From Pisolithus tinctorius (taxonomy: Eukaryota > Basidiomycota > Agaricomycetes > Boletales > Pisolithaceae), in NCBI GenBank assembly GCA_024663395.1, contig JANFAH010000006.1:2728001-2792000 (forward strand): a DNA stretch of 64,000 nucleotides. The letters are read 5' to 3'. Positions within the stretch are counted from its first letter, which is position 1. Every line of letters begins with the position of its first letter. The position numbers were made by a program, and so were the translations under genes. Below are positions 31,792 to 42,564 of this stretch, piece after piece. The notes below the pieces were generated by a model. It had not been told where the DNA came from, did not search any database, and saw only the letters and a list, made by a program, of their open reading frames with translations.

Positions 31792-33218
31792 TGTGAGTCA
31801 AAGTGTGGAATGCTGGTGAAAACCAAACAAATCCAACACAAAAGACAAATAAGAGTGAGTGGTGGTTTGCCTCTGCAGAACCTGGAGTGCAGAGAAGCCT
31901 AAAGTGGGGGGGAGTTTCAATGGCAGGTACTCCTAGCACAAGTTGTCAACGAGTTACGCAGGAGGATGAATGAATGCTGACTGAGAAGGGGATGCTGAAC
32001 AGAGCAGGGGTGTTCAGCCAAAAGGACTTCTTGGAATAATGGACTTTGATAAGATGTGCTCCTGGCACAAGTCATTATGAGTTACGCAGGAGTGGAGGGA
32101 TGACTAAGACTGCTGACTAAGAGGAAGCTTCAGATGAATGATGGAGGCAGATAGACTCTTCCAAATGAGCCTCAACTACCAAGTATACGAATGATGACAG
32201 ATAGACCCCTTTGTGGAGCCTCAACTGTCGATGACGAGACAGGCACTGGACTGACTACTGAGTGACTTCTGGACTGCTTCTGATTGCTTCTTTGTAGCTA
32301 AGTACATGGGGGTTTATATACTGAGGGGGGAGCACAGCTTGTGACAAACAAGGCACAAACACTTGGTAAGTAATGAGTAAGGACTGAGTAATCATGGTGA
32401 GTAAGTGAGAAATGAAAAGTAAGCATGCAAAGAAGATTGGTAAGTATTGGTAATGAACAAGTCAGGGATAGTCAAAATATCACAAAATGAGTCAAATAGA
32501 ATCAGAAACTAAGTAAGCGCACTGATATCACATTAGGGGGTGGCGATGCAAGTTAGATCTCAGCAGAGACATCTCTAGATCCAAAGATGGCACAACAGAT
32601 GGATGGTGTTTCCAGATAGGGAAGTATTAATTCCAGAATTGAAGGGTATGAGTCAGGTGTCAAAGGGGGCTAGGGCATTGGGGGTCTGTGGGGCAATGAG
32701 AGCATACACGATCATGTCTCCCACCCTTCCATCCTCTCAGTGAAGTTAACAAAAACTTCATGAACAGGGCTCTGATGGAGGAGGAGGAGAAGGGGGGACG
32801 TCTTCTGCTGGATCTTGCAGTAAGAAGGCAAGATGCATGTCATACTCATCATGAATGCAATCAGGGAGGCTGGAGGACAGTAGATTATACTGCAGCTGTT
32901 ACAATGCAGGAAGAATGATGGATGAGACTGGAATAATGATGGTGCAGGGAGCAGGGAGGAATGATCCATATGCTTCATCAAGAGGGGAGACTGAAATGAC
33001 CACATAAGACCTTTCTAACCGAGTGACAGACCTGAGGCGACTAAAGAACGTCCTTCTGGAAGTCATACTGACAAGGAGAACATGCTGACCAAGCTGCATG
33101 GGATGAGATGGGGCTGACAATGACGGGATGAACCAGGGGGCTTCAGGACAGAAGCTGGTGGGAACACCTGGCAGATATACATAGCCACTGTCTCTGGCAA
33201 ATGAGACAAGCAAGATGA
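31792..33218 (-). repeat. gypsy-B 5' LTR (LTR-B), truncated at its 5' end
   Basis: Colinear with 18546-20396 for 1427 bp, then broken at agatga (33218) where a foldback element starts. The U3 ORF (32712-33213) is cut and carries a TAA near 32899 (CAA in other copies). The TATA box is near 32333 (minus strand). Confidence 0.9.
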
Positions 33219-33577
33219 AAATCTTATCAAATACTGGTGGCCACTACAGTACCATCTATATAATATGCTATCAGAACCATCAGACACTTAAAAAACCTGC
33301 TGTCAGCTGATCCCTGCACTGTTTCCCCTACCAGTGTCTCTGTGGCAGAAATGCATTGGTTGAGAGGGGACTGGTTTGTCCATCATGTTCTGAAGTGCCA
33401 GATTGACCTCCATAACATTTTCAGCCTTCCAAGTACTGGTTGGTCCCAGAACACATCAGGCATGGGTGGGGAAACAGTGCAGGGATCAACTGATAGCAGG
33501 TTTTTTAAGTGTCTGATGGTTCCAATAGCATATTATATAGATGGTACTGTAGTGGCCACCAGTATTTGATAAGATTT
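33219..33577. mobile_element. Foldback MITE with about 113-bp terminal inverted repeats
   Basis: Left arm 33219-33331 (aaatcttatcaaatactgg...) is the near-perfect reverse complement of 33465-33577 (...ccagtatttgataagattt), with only a few mismatches over 113 bp. The 133-bp centre has no coding capacity. Length 359 bp fits a non-autonomous DNA transposon. LTR-B sequence ends exactly at its left edge and does not resume on the right, so no target duplication can be assigned. Confidence 0.8.
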
Positions 33578-35247
33578 CCCTGAGAGAATGACCATGTGAA
33601 CCAGAGAGATGATTTCTTGAGTTGTGGTAAAAGAGAGAGGCTTAACAATACAAATCCAATGTTTGTCATTGTTTACATGATGACAAATCATCTGGAAGGT
33701 CATGTGGTTTATTATGTAATCATATTTTCCTATCCCTCCTGAGATCTCAGCTTCCAGTTCTCCAAATACCCTTTTCAATTCAAAAATGAAAAGACCCTTT
33801 CAATGGTATTGCAGTTTTAAATCAATGATATCTCCACTGACTTTCAGCTGAACCACATGACAAAGGTCCCATTCTGTAGCCAAGAGCAAGTACTAAATTT
33901 GGTCCTAGATAAGCAAAGCAAAATTCCCACCCCTTTTTGTGCTACACTTCACACACCCCATTTAAAGCAAACATTGAATGGGTTTTTGGGGTCACTGTAC
34001 TGATGATCCAAGAAACTGAAGTTCTGATTTCACTTCAGGTGTTTTGATGACTCGAGAAAATCTGATATCAGAAATTTCAGACCAAAAATTCAGAATGTCA
34101 AATAAAATCAGAACTTTAGAATTTCAGATCATCAGAATGCCAGAAGTGAAAATCAGAGCTTCAGAAATTTTGTCAAGTTGCTGATGTCTTGATTATTTTT
34201 CTCAGTTCATATCTGCTAAGTCCATGACAAAGGTCAGAGGACTGAAGACAAAAGGGTGACAACTCTGAGTCTAACATGTGTGCTGGACTCCTGCACAAAT
34301 GAGGTTGAAAGCCAAGGGGCTCAGATGTGAAAGCTGAGTCAACTTGTACTTAAGCTAGTGGGTTCAAGGGGAGACTAATTTGATGTTCAGACTGAGGTCT
34401 AAGTACAGAAGTAACTATGACTCATATACCAAGGACCAGTAACCCAAAGACTGAGGTTACCAATGGGTCATTAAATAACAGTGTAGAGTGTCAAGCTTAA
34501 GGGATAAGCAAGAGTGGAAGAAGTCAAAGACCAAGGGTCAATGACAGGTGCTGCCTCAGCACAAGCAAGGTCAGAGCAGTGAGCTAACAGAACAAAGGAA
34601 ACAAAGTATCACTGGCATTCAGCATGAGGCCAGTGTTCACATCCAGGCCAAAGTGCCAAGTTGTCAGCATATGACAATACCTCACTTGTACACCCACCTA
34701 ATATGCAAGCTTTGGGAGAGCAGGATATTGGCACCTAGGTGGTGGGCATTTGAGGTGGAGTCATAATGATTGCCAAGAGTGTAGATCATACAGCTTACTG
34801 CTTAATCTATCACATATAATCATGCTTTGGCCAAAAGTAAGGAATAAGAAGAGGTGAATATGCAAGGTAGAGGGCTTGACATCCCTACAGCAGTTTGAGC
34901 AGCTCACTGCCTTCCAGAGACATACCCCTCATGACACATCAGGAGTGTCAGATATGTATGTTGATACAGCATTATGCTCATCAGGTGACACAGATTGAAA
35001 GTGAGATGGTGAGGATGCAATTATTCCATGGAGGTTGGGCCACATTGTCCTGGCTGTTGCTAATGCCATTGGGCTGGACAGGTTAGATTCAAGATCACTG
35101 AGATGTCAGCATAGAATTCATGGGCAGAACTTTATTGTGGGGGATTTTGTGCAAATTATGATGATTTCCATAACACAATATGTATCATGTAAGTGAGAAT
35201 GTCTGCAAGTAGTTGTTACTGATACATCATATGTAAGTCAGACCAAA
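33578..35247. other. Intergenic region downstream of the NLR gene
   Basis: CpG-poor sequence with no convincing gene. A minus-strand frame at 33533-33778 overlaps the MITE edge and has an NNDKHWICIV segment faintly like Ulp1-type protease motifs, too weak to call. The rest is short frames only. Confidence 0.4.
34014..34165. repeat. Imperfect inverted repeat (possible decayed MITE)
   Basis: ctgaagttctgatttcacttc near 34017 pairs with gaagtgaaaatcagagcttcag near 34142; the pairing continues imperfectly inwards through atcagaa/ttctgat repeats. Confidence 0.5.
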
Positions 35248-38200
35248 CTAAACAGTTGCATTGAAGCATTGCTGCCACTTGTTGCCATGAACCATCTGGC
35301 TTAAGTCCAATTCTATTCCACCCCTTGGGATGACCATAGTGTTCCACATTGAATAAAATTCATTCCAGAATGTTGGAGGTATCCAAAGCAACAATCTCCC
35401 CCTTGGACCTCCGATCCATCCATCATTGAAAAGTTTAACAGGTTGATACTTCACATGCAGATCTTCCTCCAGAAGGCCATCAAGGAGTTGTTGAGTGTCT
35501 TGCAATGCATGCAAAGAGCATGATGAAAAATGAATTAGGAATGCTGCAATAGATTTAGGTTAGCTGAGTGAAGTCAGAGGACATAACAAGTGGAGCTACT
35601 CACAACTGATGAGCTTTGGAGGAACATTTACACCACTTGGGTTGGAGGGAACACATATTACCTGCCCATCTTCATGGGCACAAGCATCTGCCACCTTGAT
35701 CTCTGACCTCATGACAATCCTCCTGCCATCAGAGGAGAATCCAACTGAGTTGACCCAATCAATATGCCCCTCAAGAGGGCCACCAATCTGGACACCTCTC
35801 TCAGCATCCCAGATCCTCACAGTGTTGTCAGAAGAGCCTGAGACAATCCTCTTTCCATCAGAGAATCCAACTGAGTTGACCACAGAAGTATGCCCCTCAA
35901 GAGGGCCACCAATCTGGACACCTCTCTCAGCATCCCAGATCCTCACAGTCTTGTCATAAGAGCCTGAGACAACCCTCTTTCCATCAGAGGAGAATCCAAC
36001 TGAGTTGACTGCAGAAGTATGCCCCTCAAGGGGGCCACCAATCTGGACACCTCTCTCAGCATCCCAGATCCTCACAGTGTTGTCAGAAGAGCCTGAGACA
36101 ATCCTCTTGCCATCAGAGGAGAATCCAACTGAGTAGACCCAACCAGTATGCCCCTCAAGAGGGCCACCAATCTGGACACCTCTCCCAGCATCCCAGATCC
36201 TCACAGTGTTGTCAGAAGAGCCTGAGACAACCCTCTTGCCATCAGAGGAAAATCCAACTGAGTTGACCCAATCAATATGCCCCTCAAGAGGGCCACCAAC
36301 CTGGACACCCCTCTCAGCATCCCAGATCCTCACAGTCTTGTCATAAGAGCCTGAGACAATCCTCTTGCTGTCAGAGGAGAATCCAACTGAGCTAACCAGC
36401 AAAGTATGCCCCTTAAGAGGGCCACCAATCTGAACACCTCTCTCAGCATCCCAGATCCTCAAAGTCTTGTCCCAAGAGCCTGAGACAATCCACTTGCCAT
36501 CAGAGGAGAATCCAACTGAGTTGACCCTATGAGTATGCCCCTCAAGAGGGCCACCAATCTGGACACCTCTCTCAGCATCCCATATCCTCACAGTGTTGTC
36601 CCAAGAGCCTGAGACAACCCTCTTGCCATCAGAGGAGAATCCAACTGAGTTGACCAGAGAAATATGCCCCTTAAGAGGTCCACCAATCTTGACACCTCTC
36701 CCAGCATCCCAGATCCTCACAGCATTGTCCCAAGAGCCTGAGACAACCCTCTTGCCATCAGAGGAGAATCCAACTGAGTTGACCCTATGAGTATGCCCCT
36801 CAAGAGGACCACCAATCTGGACACCTCTCTCAACATCCCAGATTCTCACAGTGTTGTCAGAAGAGCCTGAGACAATCCTCTTGCCATCAGAGGAGAATCC
36901 AACTGAGTTGACTGCAGAAGTATGCCCCTCAAGAGGGTCACCAATCTGGACACCTCTCTCAGCATCCCAGATCCTCACAGTGTTGTCATCTGAGCCTGAG
37001 ACAATCCTCTTGCCATCAGAGGAGAATCCAACTGAGTTGACCCAATCAGTATGCCCCTCAAGAGGGCCACCAATCTGGACACCCCTCTCAGCATCCCAGA
37101 TCCTCACAGTCTTGTCATAAGAGCCTGAGACAATCCTCTTGCTGTCAGGGGAGAATCTAACTGAGCTAACCAGCAAAGTATGCCCCTTAAGAGGGCCACC
37201 AATCTGGACACCTCTCTCAGCATCCCAGATCCTCACAGTGTTGTCAGAAGAGCTTGAGACAATCCTCTTGCCATCAGAGGAGAATCCAACTGAGTCAACC
37301 CCTCTAGTGTGCCCCTCAAGAGGGCCACCAATCTGGACACCTCTCTCAGCATCCCAGATCCTCACAGTCTTGTCATCTGAGCCTGAGACAACCCTCTTGC
37401 CATCAGAGGAAATTCCAACTGACTGGACTGAGCTAGTGTGTCCCTCAAGAGGGCCACCAATCTGGACACCTCTCTCAGCATCCCAGATCCTCATAGTGTT
37501 GTCAGAAGAGCCTGAGACAACCCTCCTGCCATCAGAGGAAAATCCAACTGACTGTACTGAGCTAGTGTGTCCCTGCAATGCAACCTGAGCAGCTGGCCAT
37601 TCCTTTTTCCCTCCTACAGAAACACCAACAAGCTGTGAAAATTTTGGCATGAGCAGTCTAGAAAGCTTTGTGTTTGATGGTGTAAAAGGCAATGCAGAAA
37701 TATAAAGATGTGGGGTGCTGTGGGAGATCACATTCCCAAAGTTGTGCACAAATTTGATTCCATCTTGTGCTAGTATCAAGACATCCTTAACATCCTCCTT
37801 GCCCTTGTATATTATATTAGATGAAGTCATGCACAACACTGCTTCACCCACCTGCAGCCATGATATACTGGAGGCAAGAGCACTCATAGCATGTCCAAGC
37901 CCATCAAGTAGGGACAGTGCCTCAAGCCAGAAAAGCAGCTTTTCACATCCAACAACAGTCTTTACCAGCATTGCAAGTCCTGAGTGAAAGTCAGCTTTCT
38001 GCAGATGATGTGCCCAGTATTGACACGCATAGGATAGACTGAATGAGATATTTTTGTTAATTCTCTCCTGCAGATCAGCCACCTCATAGTTGCACAAGTA
38101 AGAACTTTCCAATCCACAGATGTTGAATCTCAGGCCACTGCCAAGAGTGTGCAATGAAGCAAAGGCAATGCTGCCATGCATGCCGGTACTAGATGAACCA

Positions 38201-40367
38201 ACAAAATATGCCCCACTCCATGGAGGGTCTGTGAGGAAGTCATAGAATGATGTATGGAGAGGTCGGACAACAGAGTGCCTGTCTGATATGCCAGTCAATA
38301 GTGGCGCCATGAATTCAAGAATGATAATTATGTCGAAATGGTCTTCCTCCGAGGGGAAGCGACGGCGCATCTCGTTTAAGGTGTCCAATTGCAGAGGCGC
38401 AGACGTTGACATGATCTGTTGCATCACGGAACGAAATTGTGTGAGCGTGGTATCGTCCTCCAGCATTGTGTTTTCCAGAATTGTTGTGTACATGACATCC
38501 AATAAGGTTTCCCTGCCTCCAGAACGAGGGAACATGATCTCGTTGTAGCGATCCATGACTGATCGACCTGGCCCATTCAGTTGAATGAACCTGCATGCAA
38601 GACGAGCCCATTCAAATAAACCATCCGACTTCCAGGAAATGCTCTGAATTTCTGTGGAGCCAATCTCTTGGAGATCACCAAGTTCACCGGAAACATACAG
38701 GTGGATATCATGTATTGCAGATGCTGTAGGGATGTCGTCCAACGACACTGCCTTCACGTGAGAACTGACTCGCAGGACTCGTTCAATGTCTGGCAATGGT
38801 CTGGACGTCAGAAGGATGCGGAAACTGGAGGGTAAACGAGCAGCTTCTTTCGATGTGAGAAGACGTAAGATGTGCTCTCTCGATGCATCCAGACCACTTT
38901 CATCCAAGGCATTGATCACCACGACCACATTTCCAACTATTGCCTCATTAACCTTGGACAATGGTTCCAAGATGAAGTACTGCCACTGTTGTATTACATC
39001 AGGTGTGGTCTTAAGGGTGTGGTCCTTTGCGACGATATCGGCCAATGCATGCCAAAACGCCGGGTCACGGCCCGCGAGATCACAAGCAATTGTCGTCAGG
39101 ATCTTCTCCTCGCGGCGCTCAACCTGCCTGTCATGAACAAAGCAAAAGCAGGACCACAGTCCCCCGGTGTCCTTGATATACGATGCGATTGTATGGGCAA
39201 TGGTTGATTTTCCTCTTCCGGCCTGCCCATGAAGCCACAAGGTGCGAGGAGCATCGATATCAGAATCATGGATCCAGTTGATGATCTCCTGCAAGATCCT
39301 GGTCCTCGTACCGTTGAGACACTTCTTCACGGTATTGAGGCCCACTCCATCTGCGTAAGCCATGCCTTCAAGGCTGAGGTCCTCGAGTATGCGGTATGTG
39401 TAAATGCGAGTGTCTCGAACCGCACGATCACGGAGCTGTTGCATCAAGCTGTCTAGAGTCCTGACGTAACCACTGACGACGGTCTGCGTTTCAGAGAAGA
39501 TGTTCTTTCCAGCTCGCAACCCTAAAAATGTCTTGCGTCAAAATCTGGAGTCGAAAAGAACGTTAAGACCTACAGAAGTTCTTCGTTTCAAAGTAGTTGT
39601 TGATGAACTGTGCAGACTCGCTTATCGCACGCGCGATCTTCACAAGGGTATCTTTCATGCTTTCGATATGATTGATGCTATCTGGTTCCGATAGAAATTC
39701 GTAGACATTTCGGACCATATTAAGAAGGCCGGACACCGCATCATCTAGATTTGTATGACGAGTGAAAAACTGTAGACGACTACATGAGATGAGGATTGAC
39801 AATAGTAATCCAATAACGTACCTCAGAAGCAGACGCTAAGACCACCAGTGCAACTCGGACGTAGGGGTGGACCTGAAACATGCATGCTATCATTGTAATG
39901 ATGTAAGACTGAAGCACTCACATTGGAAAGAGTGGTGATGACTTGATTGAAAACTTTGAAAGGTTTCAGGTACATATCGCTCATGTTTTGAGCCTCGATG
40001 ACTGCGGTATCCGTCCAATCAATGACGTTGATACCACCTTTATCTGCATTTACTGCAGCATCGACGCCCTTTTTAATTGCTGCGTCCTGCATTGGAGCCA
40101 CTCCGGGTCTCTCTCGTTGCTTCTCAGCCCCATCATCAGTATTTGTATCAACAGCCTTTGCCATGAGTCACTCAGTGTCATCAAAGTAACTTAACACGGC
40201 TTGTCACATACCTCTTGACCCGGAACCACATGATGTTGGCCTCTTTGTTCCTGCGCTTCCGCACGGGTAGCTGTACCAGCAGTTTCTGTCGCGATGGTGG
40301 TTGAAAGACCTTTGTTCAAACGATGGAAGAAGCGTCTCATTCTGGCGAACATTCCCGGAGAAGCCAT
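35248..40367 (-). CDS. NACHT-WD40 (NLR/STAND-type) protein, six exons
   Basis: Exons on the minus strand: 40367-40212, 40155-39922, 39872-39822, 39769-39574, 39521-35604, 35543-35248; introns of 49-60 nt with GT/AG ends. Summed length 4851 nt (1616 residues plus TAG), in frame throughout. Residues 1-212 form a helical N-terminal region (NVHPYVRVALVVLASASE). NACHT follows: P-loop GQAGRGKST at about 311, Walker B VVVVINALDES at about 411, then RILLTSRP. About 15 WD40 repeats occupy residues 860-1490, and exon 6 encodes a C-terminal module (DGWIGGPRGRLLLWIP, ELDLSQMVHG). Fungal NACHT-WD40 proteins such as HET-E/HET-D act in non-self recognition; a signalling role here is inferred from architecture. 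The first ATG at 40367 is preferred; exact splice sites are prediction. The gene looks intact. Confidence 0.85.
35640..37580 (-). repeat. WD40 tandem array, 129-bp unit, 14 full repeats plus one partial
   Basis: Unit GHTxxVxSVGFSSDGKRxVSGSxDxTVRIWDAERGVQIGGPLE in consensus (x variable), 43 codons. Repeats are nearly identical except at fixed surface positions: after GHT (SS, RG, LL, DW, SA, HR, GW, SV) and before DNT/DKT (S, D, Y, W). The LLVSS-DWVNS pair occurs twice (repeats 4-5 and 10-11), which indicates block duplication. One repeat lacks a codon (GFSDGK). CpG is essentially absent from the array. Confidence 0.92.
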
Positions 40368-40479
40368 GCTCGATGGTTCAGACACGGGGGCAACGTCCCT
40401 TGCTCGGGCTTGAGATCGTCCTGGGGGCTAATTTTTTGGGGATCCAGGAGTACATCTCTAGCAAGGGGTAGTGACATAC

Positions 40480-41113
40480 CGAAACAAGGCTGGCATTCGA
40501 AGATGAGGTGCAACCATCTGGCTTTCCATACAGCACAGACAAAGGTTTTCCAATGCATACCCTTTGAACAATTGACGATCACACACCACCTAATGCACGG
40601 AAATGCATGGATATGAAGATCCACATGGGGCTCAACCTGTTTCCCAGCATCAAACGCAAGAAGCGAGGTGGGCGGTACGGGGAAATGTAAACGTGTTGTG
40701 AGTACAGCGCCTATCGGGTGCATGAGCCTTTCTAAAACCTAGAAGATGCATATATGACGTGAGTTCACACCAGCAGCAGTCCCCAAGGCTGTCAGCGCGC
40801 TCGATTTCACGATCGCCTCCACACGCCCCATTTCCTCGTCCATGAGAATGGTCGAAGCGGGCAATCCACGGTTATCTTTGGCAGATGTAGGTACAGAAAC
40901 GACCTTGATCGCAGTTCCGAAGTCCTCAGACCGTGAGGGCATAAACATAACCGTGTGATGGGACACGGTGATGCTTGTCCTGTGCAGCAACTCACAGTCC
41001 GATCCCCGCGAGAGGAGACGGAATGCAGAAGCCAAGAGGCTCTCGAACACTGCAGCCAGTGAACGGGCGGCGATTTTGTTCACATCTCGAGCAGAAAGTA
41101 TGGAAGGCGACAT
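40480..41113 (-). pseudogene. Ornithine cyclodeaminase / mu-crystallin family gene, 3'-truncated
   Basis: Exon 1 (41113-40771) starts MSPSILSARDVNKIAARSL and contains HRTSITVSHHTVMFMPSR, then FGTAIKVVSVPTS and ASTILMDEEMGRVEAIV, the typical N-terminal half of the family. A 60-nt intron (40711-40770) leads to exon 2 with PTSLLAFDAGKQVEPHVDLH, the start of the Rossmann NAD-binding domain. The first Gly of the family's G-x-G pattern is Asp (AFDAG). After a possible third exon the homology ends around 40430, immediately upstream of the NLR start, and about half the usual length of ~330-380 residues is missing. Likely a remnant. Confidence 0.7.
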
Positions 41114-41871
41114 TGCAGGGGGCTGAGTGAGATCATGGTAACTGCATGCCTATATTGATGGTCTGTGATTCCTGGACATACATAGTCCAGGTGTAGAAAC
41201 ATGTTTTGTCCTGTGCGTTCATCCCAGGCTGCACCAGCCGGGAGGTCAGCCTGGGTCGGTGCAGTGCTTTGGGCCGCTGATCTCTACGTGCATTCTCTGT
41301 CAGCCATCATAACCGCCAACGTCGCGATTGAGAGAGATACGATAAGGCAAAGGAGAGTAGGAAGTAAAGATGGGATGCACGCAAGTACATGTGGACGCAT
41401 CCGCTGAGCGTGCGCTCACGTTTCGCAGTGTGTCAATGATCAATGATCAATCGATGCAACTGGTCCTTTGTACCACGGGGCATTCTGCGAGCGGCGTGTC
41501 TGCCCTGCAGAAGTATGCCATGCGTGGGTTTCATGCAATGACGCCCATCCTCTCCATTACTGCTGCAAGGGTCGGGTTCGGTCGATGAATGATGGTGGGA
41601 GCATGTGGGTAGACTTCGCCTCTCTTCTAAATCGCGCATGGTTGCCTGCCACAACATTCCAGAAGTTCAGTTTGGTTGACGGAAGTCTTATCTTAACTTC
41701 TTATTTATGTGTCTGTCTGCCCACCCGTAGCCTAAAACAGACATACAGGGCTCGAACGGACCAAAGTCAACACTTAAGTTCTCATTTTCGTATGGAAGGG
41801 CTCAAACGAGGGGTTGAAGCCCCTGCTATTGATGGCACATCAAGGTCCTTTCCTTTTTTTGAGTTTGTGGA
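41114..41871. other. Intergenic, mostly no feature seen
   Basis: CpG content is higher than in the transposon-rich parts. A plus-strand frame at 41468-41989 is long but shows no family and conflicts with the splice-supported frame at its 3' end. Part of this stretch may hold upstream exons of the gene ending at 42030. Confidence 0.35.
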
Positions 41872-42030
41872 TTTGAATGGAACACTGTTCTTTGGTTGGC
41901 AGACGTCGTGCCTGTGGAGCCTACGACTGTCGATAAATGGATCCACCTGCCCTTCTCCAGCCACTTCAATGGTGAGTGGATGTCATTGATCATTGAGTAG
42001 TCTTGCTAACAATGAATAGAGATGATGTGA
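41872..42030 (+). CDS. Probable last two exons of an unrecognised gene
   Basis: An open segment ending at 41971 encodes NTVLWLADVVPVEPTTVDKW followed by IHLPFSSHFN. It is followed by a 48-nt intron (41972-42019) with a textbook GTGAGT donor, gctaac branch point and aatag acceptor, then a short exon adding EMM and a TGA stop at 42028. A pyrimidine-rich cctttttttgag before 41872 could be the upstream acceptor. I do not recognise the protein and cannot trace earlier exons. Confidence 0.4.
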
Positions 42031-42148
42031 TCGTCGTGAGCCCTGGGATCATGATTGGGAATACGGGTACATGATGCTCTATGAGATGTAATGTATCTTT
42101 GAATGAGTGTATCTTTTGGATAGACATGAAGTTTTATTGGAAGCTTGA

Positions 42149-42564
42149 TGTAAGGATTCAGTCCGACACTGTTGACCATATGGTTAGATGTTGGTTTCTT
42201 TGTGACAGATCAATGACATTTCTCATTTATTCTCTGATCCTACTTACCCTGTACAGATACTCTGACATACCCCATGCCTAAGTCTCTACCATATAAAATA
42301 GGCCATGTATCGTACTGTACGGGGACTTCTTTTCTACCTCGAAATAAGACACTATTGTCTGGAAACCCGAGTAGATGAAGAATCCTTCTTGTTGTGCTGC
42401 TGTTAAAAGTTCTACACTTCTTATCAGCATTACATATTTTTTTCCTGCAAAAATCAAGGTCTTACCTCAAACGCAATAACAAAAACTCCAGATACCTTCT
42501 CAATCATTCGCAGAACTGATCCGCTGTGAAGACAAGAGTAAGTATCATACACTCAATAAACAAA
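42149..42564 (+). mobile_element. gypsy-C 5' LTR and leader (approximate limits)
   Basis: A TATA-like ccatataaaatagg at about 42290, a TG start candidate at 42149 (tgtaaggattcag) and an untranslated stretch precede the gag ATG at 42565. No second LTR of this element is present in the window, so the boundaries are not fixed. Confidence 0.5.

Larger units (their letters stand above)
18546..33218 (-). mobile_element. Ty3/gypsy element gypsy-B with 1.85-kb LTRs, split by gypsy-A copy 2
   Basis: Read on the minus strand: truncated 5' LTR (33218-31792), gag-like region (31791-31160), gypsy-A copy 2 (31159-23314), RT-RNase H-integrase (23313-20524), a 130-bp tail, and complete 3' LTR (20396-18546). 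The region between gag and RT is missing, together with the last ~245 bp of the inner element's 3' LTR, so one deletion removed both. The 5' LTR is cut at 33218, where a MITE begins. Its LTR is the repeat found twice inside copia-1. Confidence 0.82.

Noticed and set aside
33533..33778. Minus-strand frame with NNDKHWICIV as a Ulp1-type protease
   Set aside because: Only one short motif-like stretch, no catalytic Asp/Cys context, and part of the frame is MITE terminal repeat.
35640..37580. Regularly spaced repeats as a CRISPR-like array
   Set aside because: The 129-bp period is a 43-codon WD40 unit in an open frame, and the sequence is fungal.
35609..37588. Plus-strand frames across the WD40 array as genes
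   Set aside because: They are antisense shadows of the repeated WD40 codons, broken at repeat intervals.
41468..41989. 173-residue plus-strand frame as a gene
   Set aside because: No family, unusual composition, and its 3' end runs through a well-formed intron (41972-42019) in a different frame.
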